This document shows, one piece after another, positions 10,299 through 20,868 of a stretch of 43,376 bases of DNA. The stretch is from Priapulus caudatus (Eukaryota > Priapulida > Priapulimorpha > Priapulimorphida > Priapulidae), in contig NW_014577678.1 of the NCBI RefSeq assembly GCF_000485595.1, forward strand, positions 75,656 through 119,031, read 5' to 3'. Position 1 is the first letter of the stretch; each line of letters opens with the position of its first letter. The notes beneath the pieces were generated by a model, which searched no databases, was not told where the DNA came from, and saw only the letters and a list, made by a program, of their open reading frames with translations. The translations under genes and the position numbers were made by a program.

Positions 10299-13200
10299 GT
10301 GAGTTATAACACTACTTCAATATGCGATTGTTTCCATGTATTAGACTAATTAGTACCTAACGAATAGAGTATTTATATATCACAGCAATGCATGACCAAT
10401 AATTACATATTCTAATTATTATTTTATCCCAACAGGTTTTCGTCGATTATTAACTTCAAGTAGAACATTTTCTACAGTAATTCCTGCTACTGCTAGTGTG
10501 CAGCAAACATGGAAACATCAACGGAGTTGTACTTTTAGGGACTCAATATTGGCGTAAGCATTAGTAGTATCTATGGTCTAGTGATAGTAATTAATATTAC
10601 TATTAGGTTTAGTAGTAATTCATTGAAATTGGTCCAGCAGCTAGGTGGCAAAATTTCCAATGCTTAACCGAATATGAATCATTAACCAAACATTGAAACA
10701 AGTTTGCTGATTAGCCTGGTCCTTAAAACACGATATCGTACAAAAGACATTTTACTAGCAACTTCATTGCTTACCTCACGTTTCCCATCGGTAGATGTTC
10801 TGCAGCATTTCTTCAACATCAGCAAAGATGCACCCTTCACACATCGGCTGTGCTCGAATGGAAAAAGGCAGGAATGAATCCAGGACCAACTAAATGGCCA
10901 AAATACAACCAGGTCGTCTGGGAACCACAGAAGCCTGATGAACCTAGACGTCCGGCAGTAAGCTCATATCCACTACTAGTATCTTACCTCTTATTCTCTC
11001 TCCTTTACAAATACTTGTCCTGGCCGAGAGAGACTGCAGCTACTTCGGCGACCATGTAATTTTTCTGAAATTGTTTCGAAGCATCGTCAAACCCCTCATC
11101 TTCACTTGCGTTTGCAGGAGATTTTCCATCACAGAGCCAACATCAAGTATAGTCCGAAGAAATTATGGTACATAGCCAGCTGGATCCGTGGAATGTCCAT
11201 TGATGAAGCCATCAAGCAGCTTTCCTTTCACCCGCAAGTCGGTTCACACACAGTCAAAGAGGTACGCACCTAATTACTTAAGTTTGACGTCCTAGTTATA
11301 TCGACCTATTGTAGATAACGCCAGCATTTCTGTCTCAGAATTATGCAAGAGACTATGCTAGTGGACATGCTCGGATTGGGATCATGAAGGTTTGTTAAGT
11401 TTGTGATTCAAAAGCAGCAAGTTCTCCGTCTACTATTAATTTGAGGTGTAATTTTGATGAGGATTTTTTCATTAATTTTGTGAGATTTTACAAGTTTTAC
11501 GAGATTTTTTGAGGAATCTTGACGAGGAATTTTGACGACAAGTAACTTTTATTAAGGAGATGGAAGTGAAACATCTAGTGAATAGCTGATGAATGAAATG
11601 GCATATTTTTATACTGTGCTGGTGTCTGTCATATGTATGATTCACACTGATGTCTGTGTCAATGACATTTTAGATTGACATCGATTTCTTTCTTCTAGAT
11701 TCTTCTCGAAGCCCAAGACCTGGCTGTCAAAAATCACGGAGTAGAGTACAAGTCCAACTTGTGGATAGGTAAACCAATAACACATTGGAATAGTCCCAGT
11801 TACCTATCTAAATAATATAATCAAAATAAATTTATGGGTTTTGTCCAGCCATTATGGTTTGTTCAGAGTGGGAATTACAATCAGAATTGGCAGAACAACA
11901 TCTTGTGACATCAGGAGAGAATACCCTCTAAAGCCATGGTCAGATGATATGGGGCCTAGATGCAAATGTAAACATCTTCGCTTGTCCATTTCAGCGGAGT
12001 CATTAGCTGGCAGGAGTAGCTACATTAAAGGGTTGAGAAGACATGGACGAGCGAGGTGTGTATTGAGAATTTAGCAGCGTGCAAAAATTTAGCTGCAGAC
12101 GATAACTAGACTGTCAAATCCGCGGATTTCCGCGGATCTGCGGAAAAATCTCATCCCTGCATACACAGTGTCACACAGTGTCATACACAGTGTCACATAC
12201 AGTGTTGCACAGTGCCATACACACTACAGTGTCATACACAGTGTCATAGAGTGTCTGTCATACACAGAGCTATACCGGCATAGATACCTAGGTAGTGTTA
12301 TATGCATAGCTCTACCATACATCTACCTACATATAGCTCTACCATACAGATACCTAAATACCTAGGAACACTGCCACACACACAGTTCTACAGTGTAGAT
12401 ACTATCTACATAGCTACAGTGCCGTATATGTACCCTTACGTGTCTTAGGATCTTAACCTTGGTTCAGTAACTGTAAGATATCTCAACTTTTTCTAACAAA
12501 CGCTTCCTTGCGAATGCCCTACACTTCGCAGTCGTCTGGCAATGAACACACACGCGCGTCTACAGTTGCGACTGGTGTCGGTGCACGCACAGTGACGACC
12601 CGCATTCAAATAACGCAACCACCGACTTCCTGTCCGTGATATCGGTCAATAACGTGCAAGACAGCGTTATCCAGACTGACTACGTGCTCGGCGCGACCGC
12701 TGCAATGTTTATTTCCACCCTATCTGTCCTGATCACATCAAACCTGTGTCTACAGCCTGTTGTCTGCATGCTTACCCCCTTTAACACTGCCTAACAGCAA
12801 AACAGGTTAGCCGTCCGGTCTTCATGGAAAAAATTTGAGCCACTGCTTTCGGGCAAGTATTCTATGAAACGTACATGCCCGAATGAAATTCTAGTTGCCC
12901 ATATATTTTGCAGGAATATTTTTGGAATATCGAGTAGAGAAGTGTACACCAGACAACTTCTAGATGCCATTCGTTTCCGGTGTTAACATTTCGTGATCTT
13001 AAATTAAAAACTTTTAGTTAATGGCCAGTTTCATTATATTTTATGAATTCATGAATTTATACACATCTCGAGCGTCGGATGCCCGGCTAAATTCGAAGAC
13101 TGGTCATCTATCCTCGCACGCACGGATCTACAGGGCCTAAGATAAAATATTGCTTGTTTCCCCTTTACCGACCGACTCGCCAAAACGCCGCTACTCGACA

Positions 13201-16189
13201 CATTTTATTGGCCGATTAAAACAAAACAAAAATCAAATTCGTTCCGCAAAGACATACATACACAAAACAGAATATATAATACAATATACATGTATACACA
13301 CATCTTGTCAAAACAAAATAAACAAGATTTTTCACCTACCTATCTACTCGGTACCCTAAGAGGCGAGTAGGTAAAGGGAAAACAAACAAGTTTTTAAGGG
13401 TGACCTAGGGCACTCGCATTCCTACCAAAGGCTGTGGAAATCAACAACGTTTGCGTGTTTGAGCGCGATTGCCGTCGGCCGAGGTGTCGTGGTCAATCTA
13501 TCAGGAAAGGGAAAAAACTATCTGCTAGGAGAAACTATCTGCTAGGAGAAACTATCTGCTAGGAGAAACTATCTGCTAGGAGGAAACTATCTGCTAGGAG
13601 AAACTATCTGTTAGGAAAGGTACCTTCTAGGGAAGGTATCTGCTAGGTAAGGTATCTGCTAGGGAAGGTACCTTCTAGGGAAGTACCTTCTAGGGAAGGT
13701 ATCTGTTAGGGAAGGTATCTGCTAAGAAAGTATCTGCTAGGGAAGGTATCTGCTAGGTAAGGTATCTGCTAGGTAAGGTATCTGCTAGGTAAGGTATCTG
13801 AGCAGTAGTCTGTATAGTAACGGTATAGTTGTGTTTTATGTGTTACACGTTATAGTGGGCAGACGCAGGCTGCAATAGTCTGTGAGGGCAGGGTAATGTT
13901 CAGAGCTACATGTTACGCACGGATAATACCAGAACACCGGCAGATGCAAGACACAGTAGTAACGGTAACCTTCACACGTTACACGCGGTTACATGTGAAA
14001 TGCTGCTACCAGGCGGTTACACATCTCACGTGCGGCGAGACGACGACGAATTAACACATCGCCTGCTATCGCAACGTCTGCAGAAAGTGTGCAGAATCAA
14101 AGCAATCGACAGACCCTCGATCCCAGCTCCCAACAAAACCTATAACAAACAACGAGTCTCCGGACGCCACATACCCTTGAGAACATCCTTCACGGCTAGC
14201 TCTCCCATCAGTTTCGTTTTGCCGTAGGTGTTCAATGGATTTGGCGTAGCGTCCTCCTTGTAGGGCGGCTGTGTTCCATCGAATACATAGTCCGAGCTGA
14301 CGTATATCATCCAAGCACTTAGCTTGGCTAAAACAGAAGAAATGCGTCTCCGTGAGCGAACTGGCAGTCAGGGTAAGATACGTGTGAAATGATCATAGAT
14401 CATTGTTAATTAAGTTCATCTGTTTCTTATAATCCAATAAATGAATAAATTCTTTTTAACCAAACAAGAACTTTTTTCCATTATATAAGTTCATTCGGTT
14501 GGTAGACTAATAGATCTAACTGGGTTAATTGTTACTCAACCGTGAAGATTGGAAACGTACAGCAACTTATTCATTTATTGGATGATAGATCATTGTGGTA
14601 GATAACCTTGACCTGACGTGATGCTATCGACTTCTACGTTCACCGTCACATAGGTCATGTAGGAAAGCTAAAGCTGTGGACACACTAGGCGATTTTTCAG
14701 GCAATTGAGTCGGGCGACTGAGTCGGGTGACTCAATCGCCTGAAAAATCGCCTAGTGTGTCCAGTGAGTCGCCGGCGATTTTCGAGTCGGGCGACTCAAT
14801 CAAACATGTTTGATAAAATCGGGCGATTATTTGAGTTGCGCGACTACAATCGCCTAGTGTGTCCGGGTCGGAGAATGAGTCGCCCGATTGTACAATTCAT
14901 CAGCCAATCAAACGGTGCCATTTTCAATCATGTGACTATCAATCTAGGTGGCACGAGCATTTTAGTGTTGCAGCGGGAGAAAAATCGCCGATGAATCGCG
15001 CTGAAAATCGCCTAGTGTGTCCACTCAGTCGTCCGACTCAGTTGCCCGACTCAATCGCCTGAAAAATCGCCTAGTGTGTCCTCGCTTTAATTTTAAGGAA
15101 ACTGGAGAATGCACAAGAGAGAAGATATGGTGAATTCACAGGAGAGTAAATGGAGAAAGCACAGGAGATGAAATGAAGAACACAACGAGAAGTACCGGAG
15201 GCTACAAACAGGATAAGAAATGAAGAAAGTGCAGCTGAAAAAATGTATAAAGTGCACGATTGGAAGTCAAGAATACACACGAAAGAAAATATTTAAAACA
15301 TGAGAGGAAATGGACAAAAGTGCAGTCCTGAGAGGAAACAGAACTAAAGAAAAATGAGGGAGAAACGGGCAGACCTGCCTCCTCTGCGATTATGCGAGAT
15401 GCGTCAACGTTGAGCAGTTCTGCCTTGGCCACGTTCTCTTCCACAATGTCGGGATGGCGTTCTGCTGCTGCGTGTACAATCACTGACGGCTGCAACGCAA
15501 GCATCAGCACATTGGTATTTAAACATGGTTATCGTTGGTAATACGGCATCAGGAATTAATCTCTATCATTCATGAGTCTGTGAGATGGCTGAGGGCATCG
15601 GGCTGCGAATGTGACATCTGTTAGGGGAGAGGCAGGTTTGAATTTGGGTGCTCCACAAAAAGAAACGTAGTCATGTGGGCCACTATATGAAATCGGTTGA
15701 AAGAACTCGAGTTGAAATGTTAATACAGCCAACTTCCCAAATTTTAAACGCACTCAAAACGGAATCTCATGTTAAATCAGATGATTCTTTAGGTCCCAAC
15801 ACCATCTGAGACATGTAAGATAGCCCCCCCCCCACCATCCTCGTATAAACCAAACTTCACAGAAAATCGAAATAAATGCGCGGTCCCGAGGACAGTCGGT
15901 GTAGGAGAGTTGACTGTACGCACCATAACATTTAATAAATAACAAACCACAAAGAAATCGGATAGCAGATCTATCAATTTCAACAGCCGATTTTTCTGAC
16001 TTCGATTTTCCCTCGGTTATCTGCAGGTATGGAATGGTCGAATACAAGTACTGCCACTACATGGTCAAGCTGCAGGAGGGTTCCCCACCTGAACACTACT
16101 ACCCACCTCCTCCCAACCACTGGCAGATGATGGAGGAATACCTGGCCAATTGGCGAAGGCGCACCGTGTTAAACGGACTCAAGTCGTGA
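10277..16189 (+). CDS. MRPL22: Mitochondrial ribosomal protein L22, spliced gene (span)
   Basis: MRPL22 is the mitochondrial uL22 protein of the large ribosomal subunit; the family lines the peptide exit tunnel. Seven inferred exons are 10277-10298, 10504-10553, 10715-10957, 11118-11261, 11699-11768, 11995-12055 and 16027-16189. All have GT-AG borders and phases that fit. With the open copy-1 form of exon 2 the coding length is 759 bases, that is 252 residues, somewhat longer than the human protein (about 206). Conserved pieces appear in family order: LHTSAVLEW, DEPRRPAEIFHH, IKYSPKKLWYIASWIRGMSI, ILLEAQDLAVK, SNLWIAES, KGLRRHGRARYGM and YCHYMVKLQEG. The N-terminus is rich in basic and hydroxyl residues, as in a mitochondrial leader. 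The last intron, about 4 kb, holds antisense MAT2B exons. Exons 3 to 7 are firm; exons 1 and 2 are less so. Confidence 0.93.
10504..10553 (+). CDS. MRPL22: MRPL22 exon 2, frameshifted in this copy
   Basis: Acceptor gtgtgcag and donor gtaagc. Read from exon 1 it meets TAG here, but the copy-1 version (7665-7720) is 6 bases longer and open. The difference is most simply missing bases in the assembly at this copy. Confidence 0.45.
10715..10957 (+). CDS. MRPL22: MRPL22 exon 3
   Basis: Acceptor gattag, donor gtaagc. It encodes the end of the leader and the start of the mature protein, with LHTSAVLEWKK, GMNPGPTKWPK and WEPQKPDEPRRPA; the last matches the GEPRRPA segment of animal MRPL22. A TAA at 10724-10726 at the exon start lies where copy 1 differs by two compensating one-base changes (cctcggtccttgaac), so it is probably a sequence error. 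Confidence 0.85.
11118..11261 (+). CDS. MRPL22: MRPL22 exon 4 (uL22 core)
   Basis: Forty-eight codons between acceptor tttgcag and donor gtacgc, phase 0 at both ends. It encodes EIFHHRANIKYSPKKLWYIA and then SWIRGMSIDEAIKQLSF, the most conserved block of the family. Confidence 0.95.
11699..11768 (+). CDS. MRPL22: MRPL22 exon 5
   Basis: Acceptor ttcttctag, donor gtaaac. It encodes ILLEAQDLAVKNHGVEYKSN then LWI, directly continuing exon 4 as in human MRPL22 (VLLEAQDMAVRDHNVEF). It ends with one base of the next codon. Confidence 0.95.
11995..12055 (+). CDS. MRPL22: MRPL22 exon 6
   Basis: Acceptor tccatttcag, donor gtgtgt. It completes the split alanine codon and encodes AESLAGRSSYIKGLRRHGRA, matching AES..GRG..K.IR.HGRG of the family. 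It ends with two bases of an arginine codon completed in the last exon. Confidence 0.92.
12161..12415. repeat. Short tandem repeats in MRPL22 last intron
   Basis: Imperfect copies of acacagtgtcat from 12161 to about 12260, then repeats of agctctaccatacat and tacctacatata to about 12415. The + strand frame 12168-12365 only translates these repeats. Confidence 0.7.
12416..13518. other. MRPL22 last intron, no further feature seen
   Basis: Unique intronic DNA between exon 6 and the minisatellite. I see no exon of MRPL22 or MAT2B in it on either strand. Short open frames such as 13150-13359 have no recognisable content. Confidence 0.5.
13519..13800. repeat. Minisatellite, 16-17 bp unit
   Basis: About 17 units. 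The first few read actatctgctaggagaa (17 bases); later ones read ggtatctgctagggaa or ggtaccttctagggaa (16 bases). The same unit occurs again at 17113-17185. Confidence 0.9.
14175..14327 (-). CDS. MAT2B: MAT2B internal exon (SSDYVFDG block)
   Basis: On the reverse strand, acceptor ttttag and donor gtatgt bound 153 bases. They encode [20 protein letters not shown] and then PPYKEDATPNPLNTYGKTKL followed by MGELAVKDVLKG. This matches human MAT2B ([33 protein letters not shown]). MAT2B is the NAD(P)-binding, RmlD/short-chain-dehydrogenase-like regulatory subunit of methionine adenosyltransferase II in S-adenosylmethionine synthesis. The exon carries the YGKTK motif, the position of the catalytic YxxxK of the superfamily. 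It joins in phase to the exon at 15375-15489. The whole lies antisense inside the last intron of MRPL22, and no following exon is seen to its left. Confidence 0.9.
14391..14595. repeat. Small inverted repeat with flanking direct repeats
   Basis: tccaataaatgaataaat (14433-14450) is mirrored by acttattcatttattgga (14565-14582). Outside them gatcatagatcattg (14391-14405) and gatgatagatcattg (14581-14595) form a near-identical direct repeat. It could be a tiny MITE; the family is unknown. Confidence 0.45.
14669..15089. mobile_element. 421-bp MITE with GGACACACTAGGCGATTTTT ends
   Basis: The left end reads taaagctgtggacacactag then gcgatttttcaggc; the right end is its complement with three differences. 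The interior repeats gagtcgggcgactcaatcg in both orientations, so most of the element can fold on itself (for example 14678-14761 is already a hairpin). There is no coding content, and no clear target duplication outside the extended ends. Elements of this look are typical non-autonomous DNA transposons of animals. Confidence 0.8.
15375..15489 (-). CDS. MAT2B: MAT2B internal exon (PSVIVHAAAER block)
   Basis: On the reverse strand, acceptor gcgttgcag and donor gtctgc bound 115 bases, 38 codons plus one base. The product PSVIVHAAAERHPDIVEENV then AKAELLNVDASRIIAEEA matches human MAT2B (PHVIVHCAAERRPDVVE, LNVDASGNLAKEA). The leftover G joins CC of the exon at 14327 to give alanine, so these two exons are in the right order and phase. 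The exon upstream of it, with the expected GATGLLG nucleotide-binding motif, is not seen in the window. Confidence 0.92.
16027..16189 (+). CDS. MRPL22: MRPL22 exon 7 (last coding exon)
   Basis: Acceptor tatctgcag; the first base completes the arginine codon of exon 6. It encodes YGMVEYKYCHYMVKLQEGSP then a proline-rich stretch and LANWRRRTVLNGLKS, ending at TGA 16187-16189. This matches the FGIMEKVYCHYFVKLVEG end of human MRPL22. It lies about 4 kb from exon 6. Confidence 0.94.
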
Positions 16190-16463
16190 TGTTGCGTGAC
16201 AAGGTCGTAATTCCGCGGCGATCGCCATGTTCGCAGTGCAGTGAGCGATCGTAGTAAGAGATTGTAGTGAGAAATCGCACGAGCGATACATCACACGAGC
16301 ACGATGCACTTCCATGGAAGAACGGGCTCGGAATCTGATCCAGCTTGATGCGCGATTGAAATTCGGAGTGCCTCTCCTTTGTTCGACAAGATTCATATGA
16401 AAAGTGCGAGGAATTGATAGAACATGCGCTCATTGCATAAAATGTTTAGCGAGTTGTTCACTC

Positions 16464-16469
16464 AATAAA
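16464..16469 (+). terminator. Poly(A) signal of MRPL22
   Basis: AATAAA, 275 bases after the stop codon, followed by a T-rich stretch. It is the first such hexamer after the last exon. Confidence 0.7.
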
Positions 16470-16581
16470 AGTGTTTTAATAATTATTCGTCTGTGGCTGA
16501 TTTATCACATTCACCCCAATTAATGTGTTATGCGACGTTGTACATTAACTACACGAAGAAAAAGGATTACCTCAGTCATTC

Positions 16582-16587
16582 TTTATT
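16582..16587 (-). terminator. Possible reverse-strand poly(A) signal
   Basis: AATAAA on the reverse strand (tttatt on +), 113 bases from the MRPL22 signal. It would end a convergent transcript from the possible exons at 16794-17089. Confidence 0.3.
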
Positions 16588-16793
16588 GTTGTCAAGACTA
16601 GTTTACAATTTCCTTTCCAACCCTCACACATCAGAACACATGTATATGAATATGTAAACTCTATATGAAAATTCTAGGTATAGGTGAATAATAGGTATTA
16701 CATTAATTTAAAAAAACACACTTGGATTTCCAAGTTCACTTTCCAATACATCTGTTTATCATCAATGTTGCATGAAAAAGAGAAACCTTTTAC

Positions 16794-16857
16794 CTTAACA
16801 CTGGCCTGTACCACCCACCCTGTATAGCCAACAATTCCATGCATGGAGATGACAAAT
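16794..16857 (-). CDS. Possible exon of an unidentified reverse gene
   Basis: Bounded by acceptor ttgattacag and donor gtaaaa. In the phase left by the possible exon at 17017-17089 it reads YLSSPCMELLAIQGGWYRPV; another open frame reads FVISMHGIVGYTGWVVQASV. I do not recognise either. The case rests on splice-like borders, a nearby reverse-strand AATAAA and the convergent position next to MRPL22. Confidence 0.22.
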
Positions 16858-17016
16858 CTGTAATCAATAATCAATATCCGAGATCTAATCCATTTTATAT
16901 CTCTCCGGCTCATAAATACCATCTACATCACTACATGCAATATCATACACTAGCAGACCTAACACGACTACCATCCATTAATTCTTGAGTTCGGTGATGT
17001 TCGGCAAAAAACTCAC

Positions 17017-17089
17017 AAGGATGAGTTGCAGGGATAACGATAAACTGTTCGGCGGCGACATATAACAACGGCAATTCATTGGCAGGCAT
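17017..17089 (-). CDS. Possible first coding exon of an unidentified reverse gene
   Basis: ATG at 17089 on the reverse strand, 24 codons (MPANELPLLYVAAEQFIVIP then ATHP) and a donor gtgagt after the next base. It is open to the splice site and has no family that I recognise. Confidence 0.22.
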
Positions 17090-17112
17090 TGAGGTAACGA
17101 ATGGTTTCCGCC

Positions 17113-17185
17113 ATAGGTAAGGTATCTGCTAGGTAAGGTATCTGCTAGGGAAGGTCTCTGCTATGGAAGGCATCTGCTAGGGAAG
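17113..17185. repeat. Minisatellite, second locus of the 16-bp unit
   Basis: Four to five units of ggtatctgctagggaa, the same repeat as at 13519-13800, 3.3 kb away. Confidence 0.88.
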
Positions 17186-17279
17186 GTATGTGGAGCAAAC
17201 ACGTGAAATTTTAGGTGGTAGTAATTACCAGGGCCAGTCAGCGCGGACTCGCCACGCTAGTCCATGCACGCTTTACAAA

Positions 17280-17560
17280 GCAGGGGGGCAGAGGGCGGGG
17301 GGGGGGCAGCTGCCCCCTGCCAAATAAAAAGAACCCAGTAAAGAATAATGGGAACTTAAGATTAGAAAATACTAGCTTAACCGTTTGGGGAGTTTTAGGT
17401 ATGTAACCTAGACTTGAAATGGCTGGAAATGGCATTTCACAGCTTCTATATTTCAAAATTTCCAGGGTGGGGCATGCCCCCAGACCCCCCTAGAAGCGAG
17501 CGCCTCTGGCGCGCGTTCATCTTGCTCCCCCCATACAGTAATTCCCAGCTACACCCTGCG
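17280..17560. mobile_element. G-run/C-run repeat, probable transposon fragment
   Basis: Starts with a G-rich run and gcagctgccccctgcc, has the words gggcatgcccccagaccccc and gcgcctctggcgcgcg, and ends cccagctacaccctg. Such blocks recur in many marine animal genomes as ends of non-autonomous elements ending in ..TAGC..CCCTG. The left border is not clear, so it is taken as a fragment. Confidence 0.4.
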
Positions 17561-19384
17561 AAGTCGTAAACCCCTTGTGTAAAAACGTTTCGAAATACGC
17601 GTTGGTATAGTTATCTGACCCATATTTCAACGTTGAATTGTCAGCAACAAGTGAGCGAGTGCTCAGCGTGTGAGATTGCCCAGGGCAGCGACACGTATGT
17701 TATTGCTTTATCGCTTCGCACGCAAGCATTTGTACTGCACGCAAGTGTTAGATTTGTGCACACCGTCTGCGTCCATATCAGGAAGTTAAGGGCGAGTTCT
17801 AACATTATACCAAACAGTTGTAAACAAAAACGCACATCAACAAATAAACTAGTAACACTTACCAAGTTTCTAGCAAGGTGTACTCATAACTACACTGATC
17901 ATTTACCCCCGGATTTTTCAGCTGAACCCGGGAATACTCTGTTCACTGCTCACCAGCCAATGTGACTGCGAGAGTGCATTGGCACGTGTTGTACTGCTGC
18001 TATAGCTCCCGGGAGCCCCAACACACCAATTCCAGGCTTACACAAACGTGCCTATTTTTAACGTGATCGGCTCAATGCATACTGACAGCAACGACTCCTT
18101 TACCCGTGGCTAACACGTGAATATGATATGCCCCATATTTCTATTCAGTCTGGGCTCGCTATTCAAATACATCCATGTGATCAAAGGGCAGAATCTGCCC
18201 AAGCATATATGTTCATATCCCAACCACTTTATAGCTAGCGCACAATCTGTTTGTGACTTGCGATTGCAACACATGAGGCAGTTATATGCCTGTAATTAAT
18301 ACAGTAATTGCACAGCACCAATTATACATTTATAACATGTTGCCACACCATAACGTATATATAATAAAATCTAGGCTTACAAGATGCGCTGCACTTAGAA
18401 CAGTCATTACATTATACGTGACATTAATTTACAGCGTTTAAACATCTATGAGTCACTCTACACGCATTTCAGTAGCAATTGCATTATTTTAAACCAAGAC
18501 TTTGCCTTAGTTTATCGAATTATGGTTGGTGAACATCTACTAGTCGCTCCTTCATTAATGACAACCGACTTGCCCGCCTGCACGGGCTAACTATATCTCA
18601 TTGATTATTGCTCTTAGGTTAGTCAAACTCAGTCAGTTTGTACATGTCCATGCACGTGTGAACACAAACGCATTGCCACTGCTGCCCTTCATTGATAAGC
18701 ACCATTTTTAGACTGCCCTATCACAAACTTGTTTGATTAGAGTTGGCTGTCGATCACACCACACAGATAGATCGATTACAATAAAAATAGATTAGATTTA
18801 TCACGATGACAATGAGAAAAACAATGACAGCAGATCAACATGAGTTCTAATACCATCACATACATGATAACAAACTAAAATTCCATAACAAATCTATACA
18901 AAATAAGCTCATGTATATAATCTGTATACATGTGTTTACAAGTCCTTCCAATTACCAAGAATTTGACACATTCAGAAGAACCAAAAATCTATCTTCATTA
19001 TTAATTCACATTTCATAAGTTTCTCTGTTGATTTTTATTACATTAAAGTTATGTTGTGTAGCAGTAAGAACATTTTACTATGAATTTTTAAGAATAACAA
19101 ATCATTTAATAATTTATTTAAAAACAAATGAATTATGTCTATATATTTACAGCTATAATCTATGAAGCTTTTTAGATATTAGTGTAGATTTAGAATATAT
19201 TAAAATTCACAAAACTAAGATGAAGTATGAATTAATGAGGTAAGAGTGGCGACTGCGCAACATTATTTCTTAATATAAGTTATATTTCACTGACTTTCTT
19301 ACCAATAATTGTCACACAAACTATGTGCATAATTTAAACCTTCATGATTTGCCAATGCAACAGCATTCACTCTAGATGTGACAG
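17561..19384. other. AT-rich stretch, no gene recognised
   Basis: No recognised coding exon. The + strand frame 17633-17965 is open for 110 codons but starts on TTG and shows no family features. The second half, from about 18700, is strongly AT-rich unique DNA. Confidence 0.5.
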
Positions 19385-19690
19385 CGATGAATGGCTACAA
19401 CATGTAAAATTGAAATAAAATTACTTTGGAAGAAATTCACTCTCCGCCTTGTAATTTATATGTGCTCACAAGTTAGAAAATGTCAAAAATTCTAAAAAAA
19501 ATTAAGGCAGGATTCTACTGAGTCTGTGCCTACTGCTAGTACTGGTGCTATGGTTAGGGTTGGGGCTCAATTCCATTCGGGTTATAGCTGCCAGTGTCAC
19601 AGAGTTGTTATTACTTTATCTAACACAATTAAGGCTAGGCTGGATTATGGCGTTTGCATAACAATCACAAATGACGATGGCTATAGTATA
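19385..19690. repeat. Dispersed repeat R, left part
   Basis: Matches 34671-34976 closely from gatgaatggctacaacatg to acaaatgacgatg. After the last word, 34976 continues with the rest of the repeat, but here the palindromic-element sequence (gctatagtataagcgctag) begins, so it is interrupted. Confidence 0.8.
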
Positions 19691-19773
19691 AGCGCTAGTT
19701 ACTAGGGCTCATAGGGTCTATGTCCCCCAGGGTACTGCCGGAACGTACCCTGGGTACGGTCCGGTATACCGGA
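19682..19773. mobile_element. Partial nested palindromic element cut by the gap
   Basis: From 19707 to the gap the sequence is identical or almost identical to the left part of the 8889-9597 element (ctcatagggtctatgtcccc, then gtaccctgggtacggtccgg and tataccgga). The N run begins in the middle of it, so a hard-to-assemble palindrome probably caused the gap. Confidence 0.8.
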
Positions 19774-19783
19774 NNNNNNNNNN
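19774..19783. other. Assembly gap, 10 N
   Basis: Ten unknown bases, most likely a placeholder of unknown size. The order and orientation of what follows are therefore not proven by sequence. Confidence 0.98.
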
Positions 19784-20868
19784 TCATTTTCGGTTTAATC
19801 AGAAATTATAGGAAAAAACGACGCGTTGGGTGTACGTACGCGGGTGACGTGATTTTAATCTTGGGCAGGAAAGCCGGGTCATTTTCGGTTTAATCAGAAA
19901 TCTTAGGGAAAAACGACGCGTTGGGTGTACGTACGCGGGTGACGTGATTTTAATGTTGGGCAGGAAAGCCGAGTCGTTTTCGGTTTAATCAGAAATCTTA
20001 GGAAAAAACGACGCGTTGGGTGTACGTACGCGGGTGACGTGGCGTTAGCTCTTGGGCGGGCAAGGCGAGTCGTTTTCAGTTTAATCGGAAATCTTAGGAA
20101 AAATGACGTGTTGGGTGTACGTACGCGAGTGATGTGATTTTAACTCTTGAGCAGGAAAGGCGAGTAGTTTTCAGTTTAATCGGAAATCTTAGGAAAAATA
20201 ACGCGTTGGGTGTACGTACGCGGGTGATGACGTGATTTTAATCTTGGGCTGGAAAGCCGAGTCGTTTTCGGTTTAATCAGAAATCTTAGGAAAAAACGAC
20301 GCGTTGGGTGTACGTACGCGGGTGACGTGATTTTAATCTTGGGCAGGAAATACGAGTCGTTTTCGGTTTAATCAGAAATCTTAGGGAAAAACGACGCGTT
20401 GGGTGTACGTACGCGGGCGACGTGATTTTATTGTTGGGCAGGAAAGCCGAGTCGTTTTCGGTTTAATCAGAAATCTTAGGAAAAAACGACGCGTTGGGTG
20501 TACGTACGCGGGTGACGGGATTTTAACTCTTGGGCAGGAAATACGAGTCGTTTTCGGTTTAATCGGAAATCTTAGGAAAAATGACGCGTTGGGTGTACGT
20601 ACGCGGGTGATGTGATTTTAACTCTTGAGCAGGAAAGGCGAGTAGTTTTCAGTTTAATCGGAAATCTTAGGAAAAATAACGCGTTGGGTGTATGTACGTG
20701 GGTGACGGGATTTTAACTCTTGGGCGGGCAAGGCGAATCGTTTTTAGTTTAATCAGAAATCTTAGGAAAAACGACACGTTGGGTGCGCGGGGGTGACACG
20801 GTGTTAATTCTTGGGCGGGAAAGGCGAGTTATTTTCGGTTTAATCGGAAATCGTAGGGTGAGGCAAGT
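19784..20868. repeat. 95-bp satellite array
   Basis: About twelve units of 94-98 bases, each with tttcggtttaatcagaaatc, aaacgacgcgttgggtgtac, gtacgcgggtgacgtgatt and ttgggcaggaaagccgagt. Divergence grows towards the right end. Diverged pieces (gtttaatcggaaattgcgg, gcgaggcaagtgttgc) continue into 20869-21240. Confidence 0.93.

Noticed and set aside
13519-13800. Possible CRISPR-like array
   Set aside because: The repeats are adjacent without unique spacers, and the genome is animal; it is a minisatellite.
14066-14314. Reverse frame of 82 codons beginning MDDIRQLGL
   Set aside because: It is a wrong frame of the MAT2B exon at 14175-14327; the correct frame gives the SSDYVFDG block.
15202-15374. 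Extension of the MAT2B frame beyond the donor
   Set aside because: Conservation stops exactly at the gtctgc donor; the continuing codons are intron.
17633-17965. 110-codon forward frame
   Set aside because: It lacks an ATG start and family features and overlaps an open reverse frame; it is probably chance.
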